The translations under genes and the position numbers were made by a program. A stretch of 64,000 nt of DNA. It comes from Pseudomonadota bacterium (lineage in GTDB: Bacteria; Desulfobacterota; Desulfovibrionia; Desulfovibrionales; Desulfomicrobiaceae). Location: assembly GCA_018902545.1 (NCBI GenBank), contig JAHIQM010000002.1, positions 62,001 through 126,000 of the forward strand. Direction: 5' to 3'. Below, in pieces: positions 53,602 through 64,000 of this stretch (the stretch's first letter is position 1; every line of letters begins with the position of its first letter). The notes under the pieces were generated by a model. The model worked only from the letters and a program-made list of their open reading frames with translations, did not search any database and was not told the origin of the DNA.

Positions 53602-53642
53602 AAAAACCCAGGTTTCCTTGAATTTAGGATAACCGGGGTTTG
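53602..53642 (-). terminator. Terminator of the PagL-like gene
   Basis: On the minus strand an interrupted stem (AAACCCCGGTT with AACCTGGGTTT, plus inner CC/GG pairs) is followed by TTTCGTTTT, about 90 nt past the stop. The same structure read rightwards lies 102 nt after the HipA-like gene and may serve both. Confidence 0.55.
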
Positions 53643-53732
53643 TTCTGCAATATGAAATGGCGGAGAGGGATACGACTGGCAGATTATACGGCCCTTGAAC
53701 TCCCAGTACTTTCGGCACAACAACGTCGCTAC

Positions 53733-54401
53733 TCAAAAAAACCAATTCACCCCTATGGACGGTCCCAGCGTATTCACCCCTTGATTGGGTTTGGACAAGC
53801 CGGCAGAGGAAAGATGAAGAAAGTGGATCTCGAAGTTGAACGCAAGGTCGTCCGTGAGAAAATAGTTCACTCCAACCGCCGCTTGCTCGTTGAATTGGAA
53901 CGATGCACCCAGGTCGGGGGCACGGATTTCGGTGAACGCAATTCCCACACCGATATCAACGTAGGGAATCCAGCGTGTGCCGGTGGCAAAGTTATAGCGC
54001 AGATGGGGGGTCAGTCCGATGGTCCAGTAGCCATCGCAATTCACCTGTGGAGCGAGAAAGACCTCCCCTCGCACCTCGAAATTTCCTGCGTACCAGTGCC
54101 CGGCTCCCCAAACATCTCCGACCATACGACCGTAAGTAACCGTCATAGGGAGGAGGTCGTGTCTATCATGGCCCCCAAATATCTTTATTCCGTAGCCCAT
54201 CCCGACACCAATACCAAACGTCTGCGTCCCGGCGCGAAAGCCACGGCCCACCCCGCCCGACCAGATATCGGTGGTCCCAGAAGGTGAATTGTCAATGAGC
54301 GGAGAAACGGCAGCAGGCTGAAGGTCCTCCGCATGAACAGAGAAGGGCAGGAGCAATAACAGACAGGCGACGAACACGTTCATTGGTTGAAAAATTTTCA
54401 T
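53733..54401 (-). CDS. PagL-like lipid A 3-O-deacylase
   Basis: The 222-residue product has a signal peptide (about 1-24) and alternating beta strands of a small outer membrane barrel, ending in an aromatic-terminated strand (GVNWFF). Near the C-terminus HLSSAGLSKPNQGVN carries the His and Ser (H196, S198) of the PagL/acyloxyacyl hydrolase motif H-x-S-N-A-G. The residue aligning with the PagL glutamate appears to be Asn or Asp, so the third triad member is unclear. It would trim lipid A acyl chains in the outer membrane. GGAG lies upstream of the ATG, and the gene is single. Confidence 0.8.
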   Translation of the reverse strand: MKIFQPMNVFVACLLLLLPFSVHAEDLQPAAVSPLIDNSPSGTTDIWSGGVGRGFRAGTQTFGIGVGMGYGIKIFGGHDRHDLLPMTVTYGRMVGDVWGAGHWYAGNFEVRGEVFLAPQVNCDGYWTIGLTPHLRYNFATGTRWIPYVDIGVGIAFTEIRAPDLGASFQFNEQAAVGVNYFLTDDLAFNFEIHFLHLSSAGLSKPNQGVNTLGPSIGVNWFF

Positions 54402-54997
54402 GAGCGGCTCTCCTTATACGATGTCAAGCTGGCTTTAAATGACACATCCGGTTCGTTCGAGCGATCTGGCACCCTTGGTCAGCATGTTTGAATGCCAGCA
54501 AAGAGGCCCATTTACGTCATAAGTGAAAGAGCGTTCCTGCTCAGCCGAAGCGTGATTAAGCAACGATTACGCCAAGACGATCCTGCGGATGGCATTTCGC
54601 AACAGTCTGATTATATGGGAAAATAGCAACAATATAAGAACAGCCGAGAAGAGACTTACGCCTGAATCCGTCGCATATACCGCAACTGGGATATATGACG
54701 GGTCAGATCGAAAAAGGAATGGCCTGCCAAAAGTTGGCCAGGAAAAGCGATGACTCCCAAAAGAATCATCTCTGGTACTCCAAGTGGCCAGGAGGCGGAA
54801 ATGGAAAGACGGGAACGGGTTGTGCTGAAAGGCTTTCCGGTCAGATTGCCAAAAGAAGCAGAATTGACGGAGGCTGGTCTGGGCTTCAAAACGACTCAAG
54901 GCAGGTTTCTCCGATTATGTATCTGCTTGGTGTATCCAAACAGACTCGGGGATTCCTGCCGTTGGCATGTCGCAACTATTTGTTATAGTTAAAAAAA
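54402..54997. other. Gene-poor stretch before tRNA-Ser
   Basis: About 600 nt of lower GC. Several frames of 70-110 codons are open on both strands, but none has a convincing ribosome-binding site together with a recognisable sequence. The best on the plus strand (54750-54992) lacks any motif. No att-like copy of the tRNA end and no integrase remnant were seen. It may be decayed DNA. Confidence 0.4.
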
Positions 54998-55093
54998 TGG
55001 CGGAGAGGGTGGGATTCGAACCCACGTACCGGGGATTAGCCGGTAACTCGATTTCGAGTCGAGCGCGTTACGGCCGGACTTCGCTACCTCTCC
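54998..55093 (-). tRNA. tRNA-Ser (anticodon CGA)
   Basis: Ninety-six nt with encoded CCA. The acceptor GGAGAGG pairs with CCTCTCC, with G as discriminator. The anticodon arm CTCGA-CTCGAAA-TCGAG gives CGA (reads UCG). A long class II variable arm (ACCGG..CCGGT) and T loop TTCGAAT are present. The first ten bases contain the stop codon of tadA on the same strand. There is no room for a separate promoter except within tadA. Confidence 0.93.
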
Positions 55094-55656
55094 GCGAGGT
55101 TTTTTGAAATTTTCTTCTCCTGGCGGCGCTGTTTGAAAAAGCCGCTCAGCTTTGCGCTGCATTCCTGTTCCAGCACTCCGCCCAAGGACCAGAAGTGGTG
55201 GTTGCTCCAGGGCAACGCCGTGCCGTCCATGCGGCTGACCAGGCATCCGGCCTTGGGGTCTGCTGCTGCGTAAACCACCCCGGCCAGCCTGGCCTGGATG
55301 ACCGCGCCCAGGCACATGATGCAGGGCTCCAGGGTGACCACCAGGACCGCATCGGTCAGGCGGTGATTCCCGACCTGTGCACCAGCCTGCCGCAGGGCCA
55401 GAATTTCGGCGTGGGCCGTGGGGTCGTTTTCAAATATCGTCCGGTTCTCGCCCCGGCCCAGGATACGGCCGCTGCCATCGATCACCACCGCACCCACGGG
55501 CACGTCCCCCCGCAGTTGCGCCGCAGCTGCAAGTTGCAGGGCTTCGTGCATGAGGGGCTCCCAGACCAGCAGGTCATCAGGGCCCGGCGTCGGGGAAGGC
55601 GCACAGTAGAAAGTCATGGGGTCGCTGTCAATGATCTTTGCATCCTGTTTGGCCAC
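55084..55656 (-). CDS. tadA: tRNA-specific adenosine deaminase TadA
   Basis: The enzyme makes inosine at position 34 of tRNA-Arg(ACG). The 190-residue product contains the zinc site HAE (82-84, TAHAEILALR) and PCIMC (111-115, TLEPCIMCLGAVIQAR) with GDVPVGAVV before it. The start is uncertain: a GTG at 55656 gives 190 residues, an ATG at 55617 gives 177, and neither has a good ribosome-binding site. The stop TAG lies inside the 5' end of tRNA-Ser. It starts 17 nt after purQ, so the transcript likely runs purQ-tadA-tRNA-Ser. Confidence 0.92.
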   Translation of the reverse strand: MAKQDAKIIDSDPMTFYCAPSPTPGPDDLLVWEPLMHEALQLAAAAQLRGDVPVGAVVIDGSGRILGRGENRTIFENDPTAHAEILALRQAGAQVGNHRLTDAVLVVTLEPCIMCLGAVIQARLAGVVYAAADPKAGCLVSRMDGTALPWSNHHFWSLGGVLEQECSAKLSGFFKQRRQEKKISKNLAER

Positions 55657-55673
55657 GATTCCGACCAGTTCGC

Positions 55674-56483
55674 CTACCTGGCCTTGAGATAGTCGATACC
55701 GCCCTTCAAGAGGGCCGTCCCCAGGGTGGAGGTCTCACCCCTGGTCCAACGCGGGTGGTTGGTGGGATGGTTGTAGGCTTCCGGGTGAGGCATCAGCCCC
55801 ATAATCCGGCCCGAAGGGTCGGTCAGGCCGGCGATGCCCATGGGGGATCCATTGGGGTTGGCCGGATATTCCTGGGTCACTTCCCGGGTGGTCGGGTCCA
55901 CGTACTGCAGGGCGATAAGATTCTGCGCCTGCAGGCGGGAGAGGGTTGTCTCGTCCCCGGGCACCAGCTTGCCCTCGCCGTGGCGCACGGGGATGTAGAG
56001 GTAATCGAGCCCTTTGGTGAACACGCAAGGAGAATCGGGGTTGATTTTGAGCGTCACCCAGCGGTCTTCGTACTTGGCGGAATCGTTGTGGCTGAGCGAC
56101 ACTTGGCGGGAGAAATACTCCCCGTCCAGGGCGGGCAGAAGACCCAGCTTGACCAGCAACTGAAACCCGTTGCAGATGCCCAGAATGAGCCCCCCGGCGT
56201 CGAGGAAGCTTTTGAGTTCCTCCATCAGCGACTTGCCACTTTTGGTGCGCATGTGCCGCCAGCGCAGGGCCGCGGCCTGGGCCGAGCCCAGATCGTCACC
56301 GTCGAGGAAGCCTCCGGGCAGGATCAGAAAATTGTAGTCGGCCAGCACGATCTTGTCCGCCGTCAGATCGGAGAAATAGGCGATGGTGGTCTGGTCCGAA
56401 CCCGCCTGATCCGCCGCAAAGGCGCATTCCCGCTCGCAATTCGTCCCGTAGCCGGTGATTACCAAAGTCTTGACCTGAGCCAT
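55674..56483 (-). CDS. purQ: Phosphoribosylformylglycinamidine synthase, glutaminase subunit
   Basis: The class I glutamine amidotransferase starts at MAQVKTLVITGYGTNCE, with GGAGGGGAG directly upstream; the open frame before it is not coding-like. The 269-residue product has the nucleophile C104 (GICNGFQLL) and the His-Glu pair in LMPHPEAYN near 240. It supplies ammonia for FGAR amidation in purine synthesis. It is longer than the B. subtilis type (about 227 residues). No purL or purS gene is in the window. tadA follows 17 nt later. Confidence 0.93.
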   Translation of the reverse strand: MAQVKTLVITGYGTNCERECAFAADQAGSDQTTIAYFSDLTADKIVLADYNFLILPGGFLDGDDLGSAQAAALRWRHMRTKSGKSLMEELKSFLDAGGLILGICNGFQLLVKLGLLPALDGEYFSRQVSLSHNDSAKYEDRWVTLKINPDSPCVFTKGLDYLYIPVRHGEGKLVPGDETTLSRLQAQNLIALQYVDPTTREVTQEYPANPNGSPMGIAGLTDPSGRIMGLMPHPEAYNHPTNHPRWTRGETSTLGTALLKGGIDYLKAR

Positions 56484-56804
56484 CTCCCCTCCAGAAAAAA
56501 CGGCCGCAGCCGCGCTATTTGATTGAATACCCACGCCCATTACAAGCCAAGCAAAAGCGGCGCAAGCCCGAAAATAGCCCTTCCCTACTGTTTGCACTCA
56601 GCGTTCTTTCTGCTATGCAGGCACAGGTGTTTGCAGGACACCAGGGCCGCTTGACAAGCTGGAAGTCCGCTGCCAAATGTGCCGTCGGACATAATGGATG
56701 TCGAATTTCGGGCTGCCGACAGGTGGCCCATTTGTTTTGTGAACCATGGTGGACCGCGCTTTGCGCAGGCACTGGACGAAGAACATTCAGGGAACGAGGC
56801 TTAG
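56484..56804. other. Intergenic stretch between divergent purQ and pyrG
   Basis: About 320 nt. It must hold the divergent promoters. A TTGACA at 56651-56656 on the plus strand has only a poor -10 (CAAATG) at 17 nt. No palindromic operator, riboswitch-like structure or attenuator was recognised; pyrG attenuators of the Gram-positive type (initial C-tract) are not evident. Confidence 0.4.
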
Positions 56805-58445
<1,641 letters not shown>

Positions 58446-58451
58446 AAAAAC

Positions 58452-59258
58452 ATGATTGACTGTTCCACCCTGGTCGCCGGACGCCCCTTCCTCATCGCCG
58501 GTCCCTGCGTGCTCGAAAGCCTGGATCTGGCTATGACCGTAGCCGTGGAACTGCAGGCCATCGCCCGCGACCTGGGTCTGCCGCTCATCTTCAAGAGTTC
58601 CTACGACAAGGCCAACCGTACGGCCGGTGCCAGCTTCCGGGGCCCCGGACTGGACATGGGCCTTGACTGGCTGGCCCAGATCAAGAGCCGCACCGGCCTG
58701 CCCGTGATCACGGACATCCACGAGCCGCGCCAGGCCTCCCTGGTGGCCGAGGTGGCCGACGTGCTGCAGATCCCGGCCTTCCTCTGCCGCCAGACCGACC
58801 TACTGCTTGCCGCCGCGCGCACCGAGCGCATCGTCAATATCAAGAAAGGCCAGTTCATGGCCCCCTGGGACATGCAGGGACCGGTGGAAAAGATCCGCTC
58901 CGAAGGCTTTGACCGCATCTGGCTGACCGAGCGCGGTTCCATGTTCGGCTACAACAACCTGGTCGTGGATTTCCGCTCCCTGGTCATCATGAAGCAGCTC
59001 GGTTGCCCGGTGGTCTTCGACGCCACCCACTCGGTGCAGCTGCCCGGCGGACAGGGCATGTCCTCCGGCGGACAGCGGGAGTTCGTGCCGCCCCTGGCCA
59101 GAGCCGCTGTGGCCTGCGGCTGCCAGGGCCTGTTCATGGAGATCCACCCGGACCCGGACAAGGCCCTGTGCGACGGCCCCAATTCCTGGCCCCTGGGCAA
59201 GGCCCGCGCCCTGCTCTCGGAACTCGCGGCCATCTGGAGCATCCCCAATGAGTGCTGA
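58452..59258 (+). CDS. kdsA: 3-deoxy-8-phosphooctulonate (KDO-8-P) synthase
   Basis: The 268-residue TIM-barrel enzyme condenses arabinose-5-phosphate with phosphoenolpyruvate. Motifs include [46 protein letters not shown] and [12 protein letters not shown]. The last carries asparagine/cysteine-region features that vary between metal-dependent and independent forms; I did not resolve which. It overlaps kdsC by 11 nt and begins a run of KDO and LPS-transport genes. Confidence 0.97.
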   Translation: MIDCSTLVAGRPFLIAGPCVLESLDLAMTVAVELQAIARDLGLPLIFKSSYDKANRTAGASFRGPGLDMGLDWLAQIKSRTGLPVITDIHEPRQASLVAEVADVLQIPAFLCRQTDLLLAAARTERIVNIKKGQFMAPWDMQGPVEKIRSEGFDRIWLTERGSMFGYNNLVVDFRSLVIMKQLGCPVVFDATHSVQLPGGQGMSSGGQREFVPPLARAAVACGCQGLFMEIHPDPDKALCDGPNSWPLGKARALLSELAAIWSIPNEC

Positions 59259-59772
59259 ACGCCTCGCCCGCGACGTGCGGCTCATGGTCCTGGACGTGGA
59301 CGGCGTGCTGACCGACGGCGGCCTCTATTATGACGAATCGGGCTGCGTGCTGAAGCGCTTCAACGTCCAGGACGGCCTGGCCATCAAGATAGCCCCCCAG
59401 GTGGGAATCGAATTTGCGGTCATCACCGGTCTGGATTCCCCGGCCGTGCGCAAGCGGGTCACGGAGCTTGGCATCAAGCACTACCATCCGGGCCATCTTC
59501 GCAAGGCCCCGATCCTGCGCCGGATTTCCGAAGAGACGGGCATCCCCCTGGCGCACATGGCTTATGTCGGCGACGACTGGGTCGACGCCGCGCCCATGTC
59601 CCTGGTCGGGCTGCCCATCGCCGTGCCCAACGCCCGCCCCGAGATACTCAAGCTCGCCATCTGGACCACCGGAGCCAGGGGCGGCCATGGCGCGGTGCGC
59701 GAAGCCATTGATTTCGTCCTGCGCGCTCAGGGCAAACTCGAAGACATGTGGCAGGGCTGGCTGAGCGAATGA
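59248..59772 (+). CDS. kdsC: KDO-8-phosphate phosphatase
   Basis: The 174-residue HAD-superfamily product is without a cap domain. The nucleophile motif is [10 protein letters not shown] (D16, D18), with FNVQDG and YVGDDWVD following. It acts as a tetramer to release KDO from KDO-8-P. The start lies inside kdsA (11-nt overlap), and its stop overlaps the lptC start (ATGA), so the three genes are coupled. Confidence 0.95.
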   Translation: MSAERLARDVRLMVLDVDGVLTDGGLYYDESGCVLKRFNVQDGLAIKIAPQVGIEFAVITGLDSPAVRKRVTELGIKHYHPGHLRKAPILRRISEETGIPLAHMAYVGDDWVDAAPMSLVGLPIAVPNARPEILKLAIWTTGARGGHGAVREAIDFVLRAQGKLEDMWQGWLSE

Positions 59773-60305
59773 AACGTGCGTTGCTCTGGCTTCTTACCCT
59801 TGCATTACTGGCCGGACTGGCCATGCTGGGAAAGCACCTGTTCTGGCCCGAACAGCTGGACAACCTGTCCCTGCGGGATCTGGACGTGGACTTGAGCCTC
59901 CAGGGCGTGACCTTAAGCCAGGGCAAAGACGGCAAAAAACTCTGGAACCTCAACGCCACGGGAGCCATTTACGCCGAAGAAGGCGACGAGTTGACGCTCG
60001 CGGACCCGGTCATAGTATATTGGGGCGAACAAGGCGGCGAGCCCATAGAGGTCCGGGCTCCCAGGGGCCAGGTCTGGCAGAAGGAAGACCGGGCCAGGAT
60101 GTGGGACGGAGTCAACGGAGTCCAGGGACAGTACGTCATGCGCTCCGAGACTCTTGACTATGAAGGCAAAAACCGCACTATCCTCCTCGGCGGCACGGTC
60201 AAACTGACCGGTGAGTCCATGCAAGGCCGCTCCGACACCCTGACATATTTTCTGGACAGCGGGGATTTCCGAGCCCAAGGCAACGTCCAGGTCATCATGA
60301 AATGA
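59769..60305 (+). CDS. lptC: LPS export protein LptC
   Basis: The 178-residue product has one N-terminal membrane helix (about 3-22) and a periplasmic beta-jellyroll (GKKLWNLNATGAIYAEEGD, then VQGQYVMRSETLDYEG). LptC joins the inner-membrane LptBFG complex to the periplasmic LptA bridge. It overlaps kdsC and lptA by 4 nt at each end. The family assignment rests on fold pattern and position, as sequence conservation is low. Confidence 0.88.
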   Translation: MKRALLWLLTLALLAGLAMLGKHLFWPEQLDNLSLRDLDVDLSLQGVTLSQGKDGKKLWNLNATGAIYAEEGDELTLADPVIVYWGEQGGEPIEVRAPRGQVWQKEDRARMWDGVNGVQGQYVMRSETLDYEGKNRTILLGGTVKLTGESMQGRSDTLTYFLDSGDFRAQGNVQVIMK

Positions 60306-60828
60306 CAAACGGGATACCTATGCGTTCACTCATGCTTTTTCTCTTCCTTGCTATCGCGGCTCCGCTGTGGGCTGCGCAGGACGTGCCGGTCAAGATCACA
60401 TCCGACACCATGACCTACACCCAGGCTGGCGATCAGGTGGTCTTCAAGGGCAAGGTGTACGTCATTCGTCAGGATATCGAGCTGTGGTCCGATGTCCTGA
60501 CCGTGCTTCTGGAAAAAAAGGACAGTCCGAAAAGCGCCACCCAGAGCGTGGCCGACGACCAGGGCTCCATCAAAAAGATCATCGCCCAGGGCAACGTACG
60601 CATCAAGGCGGACAAGGGCCGCACCGGCACCAGCGGCAAGGCCACCTACGAAGCCGACAAGGACCTCTTGACCATGGAGGATAACCCCGTGCTCATGGAA
60701 GGCGCCAACAAGATCCAGGGCGAGGTCATAAAGCTCTTCATCAAGGAAAACCGCAGCGAAGTCCTGGGCGGCAAGGGACGGGTCGAAGCCATTTTCAACA
60801 CCAGGGGCGACACGCAGGGGATCGGACA

Positions 60829-60832
<4 letters not shown>
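60302..60832 (+). CDS. lptA: LPS transport periplasmic protein LptA
   Basis: The 176-residue product has a signal peptide (cleavage after about residue 25, LWAAQ) and the OstA-like repeats VKITSDTMTYTQAGDQVVFKG (quoted by its ends), IIAQGNVRIKADKGR and EADKDLLTMEDNPVL. It polymerises into the bridge that carries LPS across the periplasm. An in-frame ATG at 60320 is a second possible start. Stop and lptB GTG start overlap by 4 nt. Confidence 0.92.
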
Positions 60833-61551
<719 letters not shown>

Positions 61552-61657
61552 CGAACACGAATTTCCAAGGATTGCCAGGGCCTAAGCTTTATGGCAGATT
61601 CGCTACTGGGTAGTCTTGTTGCCTGCAATCCTCTGACACGGTGAAACCACACTCATT

Positions 61658-63085
61658 ATGGGCCTTGAACTCCGACAAAATCTCAAGCTGACGCAGCAGC
61701 TGGTCATGACACCACAGCTGCAGCAAGCCATCAAGCTGCTCCAGCTCTCCAGGTTCGAGCTTCTCGAAGCCGTCCAGCAGGAATTGCTTGAGAACCCCAT
61801 GCTTGAGGAAGGGGTCAAGGAAATTTCCGAGGAACACGAAATCCAGGCTCCCATGGAATCGCGCCCCGAAGTCACCTCCGAAGACGCCGAGCTGATGCGC
61901 AACGCGGACTGGGAAAACTACCTCGGAGATTTTTCCAGCACCGCCAAGCAGGTCCAGTTCAAAGAGACCGAGGCCCTCGAAGAGATGATGTCCTACGAGG
62001 CCAGACTCTCGGGCAAGCCCTCCCTGGAGGGCCATCTCTTGTGGCAGCTCTGCCTGTCCAATATCACCGAGGAAGAGGAGATGATCGGCGAGGCCATCAT
62101 CGGCAACCTCGATTCCCAGGGCTATCTGATGACCTCCGCCGAGGAGATCGCCTCCGAGACACTCTCTCCGCTGGCCCTGGTCGAGTCCGTCTTGAGCCGC
62201 CTACAGCGCTTCGACCCCGTGGGCGTGGCCGCGCGTTCGCCCCGGGAGTGCCTGCTCATCCAACTCGAAATGCTCGGCCAGGATGACCCCATTCTCGTCT
62301 CCCTGGTGGGCGAGCACCTCGAAGACATTGAAAAGCGCCGCTACAAGCCGCTGTTGCGCAAGTTCAAGATTCAGATGGAAGACCTCAAGGCCTATCTGGA
62401 CATCATGCAGTCCCTGGACCCCATGCCGGGGGCCAGCTACGGTAGCGAGAGCACCATCTATGTCAGCCCGGATGTTTTCGTGTACCAATACGAGGGGGAT
62501 TTTGTCATCGTCATGAACGACGACGGGCTGCCCAAGCTGCAGCTAAGCCCCTATTACATGGAAGACATGCATCTGGCCGTCAAAGGCCCGGACCGGGAAT
62601 ACCTGCACGACAAAATGCGCTCGGCCATGTGGCTGATGAAGAGCTTGCACCAAAGGCAAAGAACATTGTATAAAGTGGTTGAAAGCATTGTCAGGTTTCA
62701 GCGCGGCTTTTTCGAGCACGGGGTGACCAAGCTCAAACCGCTGATCCTCAAGGATGTGGCCGACGACATCGAGATGCACGAATCAACGGTCAGCCGGATC
62801 ACCACGAGCAAGTACGTGGCCACCCCGCACGGGATCGTGGAGCTCAAATTTTTCTTCAATTCCGCGCTGGAAATGGATGACGGAACCCAGGTCGGCTCCG
62901 AGTCGGTCAAGGCCATCATCAAGAAAATGGTCAGCGAGGAAGACGACAAGCACCCCTACAGCGATGAAAAAATCGCTGCGGTGCTCAAAGAGACTCTGGA
63001 TGTGAACATCGCCCGGCGGACAGTGGCCAAATACCGCGCGGTGCTGGGCATTGAATCATCATCCAAGCGCAAACAGGTATTCTAA
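61658..63085 (+). CDS. rpoN: RNA polymerase sigma-54 factor
   Basis: The 475-residue product has three parts. The glutamine- and leucine-rich region I (MGLELRQNLKLTQQLVMTPQ, quoted to 20 residues) contacts activators. An acidic linker (about 45-100) follows. The C-terminal part has the core-binding domain, the HTH (HESTVSRITTSKY) and the RpoN box ARRTVAKYR (452-460) for the -24 element. It directs enhancer-dependent transcription. The start lacks a strong ribosome-binding site. Its position between lptB and hpf is the common Gram-negative order. Confidence 0.97.
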   Translation: MGLELRQNLKLTQQLVMTPQLQQAIKLLQLSRFELLEAVQQELLENPMLEEGVKEISEEHEIQAPMESRPEVTSEDAELMRNADWENYLGDFSSTAKQVQFKETEALEEMMSYEARLSGKPSLEGHLLWQLCLSNITEEEEMIGEAIIGNLDSQGYLMTSAEEIASETLSPLALVESVLSRLQRFDPVGVAARSPRECLLIQLEMLGQDDPILVSLVGEHLEDIEKRRYKPLLRKFKIQMEDLKAYLDIMQSLDPMPGASYGSESTIYVSPDVFVYQYEGDFVIVMNDDGLPKLQLSPYYMEDMHLAVKGPDREYLHDKMRSAMWLMKSLHQRQRTLYKVVESIVRFQRGFFEHGVTKLKPLILKDVADDIEMHESTVSRITTSKYVATPHGIVELKFFFNSALEMDDGTQVGSESVKAIIKKMVSEEDDKHPYSDEKIAAVLKETLDVNIARRTVAKYRAVLGIESSSKRKQVF

Positions 63086-63153
63086 AAATCCTGCCCAGCT
63101 CCGCCCTTTTTCGGGCAGATCAGGGCTGACCCTCAACAATCGAGGAGGCTTCC

Positions 63154-63696
63154 ATGAGGATTACCTTCAATTTCAAAAACTTCGATCCTTCAGACCATCT
63201 GCGCAAATACGCCCGGGACCGCTTCGGCAAGCTTGCCAAATTCATGACCGGCACCCCTGACGCCGACCTGCAGGTCAATCTCGAAGTAGAGAAATTCAGG
63301 CATATCGCCGATATAGTACTGACGGGAAAGAACGTACATATCTCCGCCCGCGAGGGCAGCGAAGACATGTACTCCACCGTCGATCTGGTCTGGGACAAGC
63401 TTGAGGCCCAGATGCGCAAGGTCCGCGACAAGGACAAGAGTCACCGCAAGGGCGGTGCCGACAGCCAGCGCATGGACGCAGGGAATTATGAGGAGGACGC
63501 TGGCGTCCCGCGCAAACCCCTCATCCAGAAGACCGACGACTTCTCGCCCAAGCCCATGATCGTGGACGAGGCCGCCCTGCAGCTCGAAAGCACGGACAAC
63601 GAGTTCCTGGTTTTTCTCAACGCCGAAACCGAAAGGGTCAACGTGATCTTCCGCCGCAAAACCGGTGACTTCGGCCTGATCGACCCTGGGGTATAG
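63154..63696 (+). CDS. hpf: Ribosome hibernation promoting factor, long form
   Basis: The 180-residue product has an N-terminal S30AE domain (about 1-100; ITFNFKNFDPSDHLRKYA, DLVWDKLEAQMRK) and a C-terminal domain (about 120-180; MIVDEAALQLESTDNEFLVF cut) of the kind that pairs ribosomes into 100S dimers. AGGAGG precedes the ATG. It is 68 nt after rpoN and 3 nt before ptsN. Confidence 0.95.
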   Translation: MRITFNFKNFDPSDHLRKYARDRFGKLAKFMTGTPDADLQVNLEVEKFRHIADIVLTGKNVHISAREGSEDMYSTVDLVWDKLEAQMRKVRDKDKSHRKGGADSQRMDAGNYEEDAGVPRKPLIQKTDDFSPKPMIVDEAALQLESTDNEFLVFLNAETERVNVIFRRKTGDFGLIDPGV

Positions 63697-63699
63697 GGA

Positions 63700-64000
63700 A
63701 TGAAGCTTGCTGAATACCTGGACAAGGATTTGATCATCTCCGACCTCTCGGCCAGGACCAAACTCGAGGTCCTGGCCGAACTCGTTTCGCCGCTGTCAGC
63801 CAAATTCCCGGACCTCGACCCCAAACGCGTGGCCCAGGTCCTCATGGACCGTGAAATGCTCGGGACCACGGGCATCGGGGACGGCATCGCCATACCCCAT
63901 GGCAAGCTCGACAGCATCGATCAGGTCCTGGTCATCGTCGGCCGCAGCCGCGAAGGGGTGGATTTCGCCAGTCTCGACCACAAGCCGGCCAGCATCTTCT
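63700..64000 (+). CDS. ptsN: PTS IIA-like nitrogen regulatory protein PtsN, N-terminal part
   Basis: The open frame starts at ATG 63700 with AGGGA upstream and runs off the right edge after 100 codons. The phospho-acceptor histidine is H67 in GIAIPHGKLDSI, typical of EIIA-Ntr. PtsN takes part in a regulatory phosphorelay with EI-Ntr and NPr, usually encoded near rpoN. The gene is cut by the window edge only. Confidence 0.93.
   Translation, partial: MKLAEYLDKDLIISDLSARTKLEVLAELVSPLSAKFPDLDPKRVAQVLMDREMLGTTGIGDGIAIPHGKLDSIDQVLVIVGRSREGVDFASLDHKPASIF

Noticed and set aside
54750-54992. Plus-strand ORF before tRNA-Ser
   Set aside because: No ribosome-binding site, no motif, and overlapping frames of similar length exist on both strands.
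56651-56673. Sigma70 promoter for pyrG starting at TTGACA
   Set aside because: The -35 is perfect, but the hexamer at the right spacing (CAAATG) is too poor a -10 to call.

Overview
The window reads as a chromosomal segment of a GC-rich, Gram-negative, anaerobic deltaproteobacterium of the Desulfovibrionales. A Desulfomicrobium- or Desulfovibrio-like sulfate reducer fits best, but the genus is an inference. The main grounds are a tig / clpP-clpX-lon block next to a tRNA-Leu, a two-gene 2-oxoacid:ferredoxin oxidoreductase with a fused gamma-alpha subunit, a kdsA-kdsC-lptC-lptA-lptB-rpoN-hpf-ptsN run, many periplasmic-sensor hybrid kinases, and a molybdopterin oxidoreductase. No phage, insertion sequence transposase, CRISPR array or rRNA operon was seen.

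Layout. 1-3 kb: small cysteine-containing genes, an antibiotic-monooxygenase-fold protein, a DedA-type membrane protein and a membrane-anchored methyltransferase. 3.1-9.1 kb (minus strand): tRNA-Leu, trigger factor, then a separately promoted clpP-clpX-lon operon bounded by intrinsic terminators. 9.2-20.7 kb (minus): recD2, recR, ybaB, dnaX, ilvE, der, mtnA, ppiC and korBA, mostly with 4-nt stop/start overlaps. 21-26.6 kb (plus): a hydantoinase/oxoprolinase-like protein, a small possible transglutaminase-like protein, an EamA transporter, zwf and a second branched-chain-aminotransferase-like gene. 26.7 kb: tRNA-Ala with its own promoter and terminator, then a frameshifted remnant of a gene whose intact paralogue lies at 39.3 kb.

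Accessory section. 27.3-31.3 kb: a five-gene periplasmic copper-handling operon (small secreted protein, TolC-like lipoprotein, Tat-exported multicopper oxidase, type-1 cupredoxin, CusF-like chaperone). 31.7-39.2 kb: three sensor kinases, one preceded by an orphan substrate-binding protein that is a paralogue of the kinase's own sensor domain; the third kinase appears to have lost its sensor region in frame. 39.3-41.5 kb: an unknown small gene and a molybdopterin oxidoreductase. 41.5-44.6 kb: an SOS-type mutagenesis/repair group (umuD, umuC, uvsE) bracketed by two long double palindromes. 44.6-46.5 kb: PilZ, DksA/TraR-type and DUF1566 genes. 46.6-51.1 kb: an orphan amino-acid-type binding protein, a terminal-inverted-repeat element, and a TAXI-type binding protein translationally coupled to a hybrid kinase. 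51.2-54.4 kb: an OmpA-like lipoprotein, a HipA-family kinase fused to its own winged helix, and a PagL-like lipid A deacylase.

55-64 kb returns to core genes: tRNA-Ser whose 5' end overlaps the tadA stop codon, purQ, pyrG, KDO synthesis (kdsA, kdsC), LPS transport (lptC, lptA, lptB), rpoN, hpf and the start of ptsN.

The most distinctive theme is substrate-binding proteins with no permease gene, stop/start-coupled to hybrid histidine kinases. It occurs with two unrelated binding-protein families and looks like a repeated sensory architecture rather than transport.
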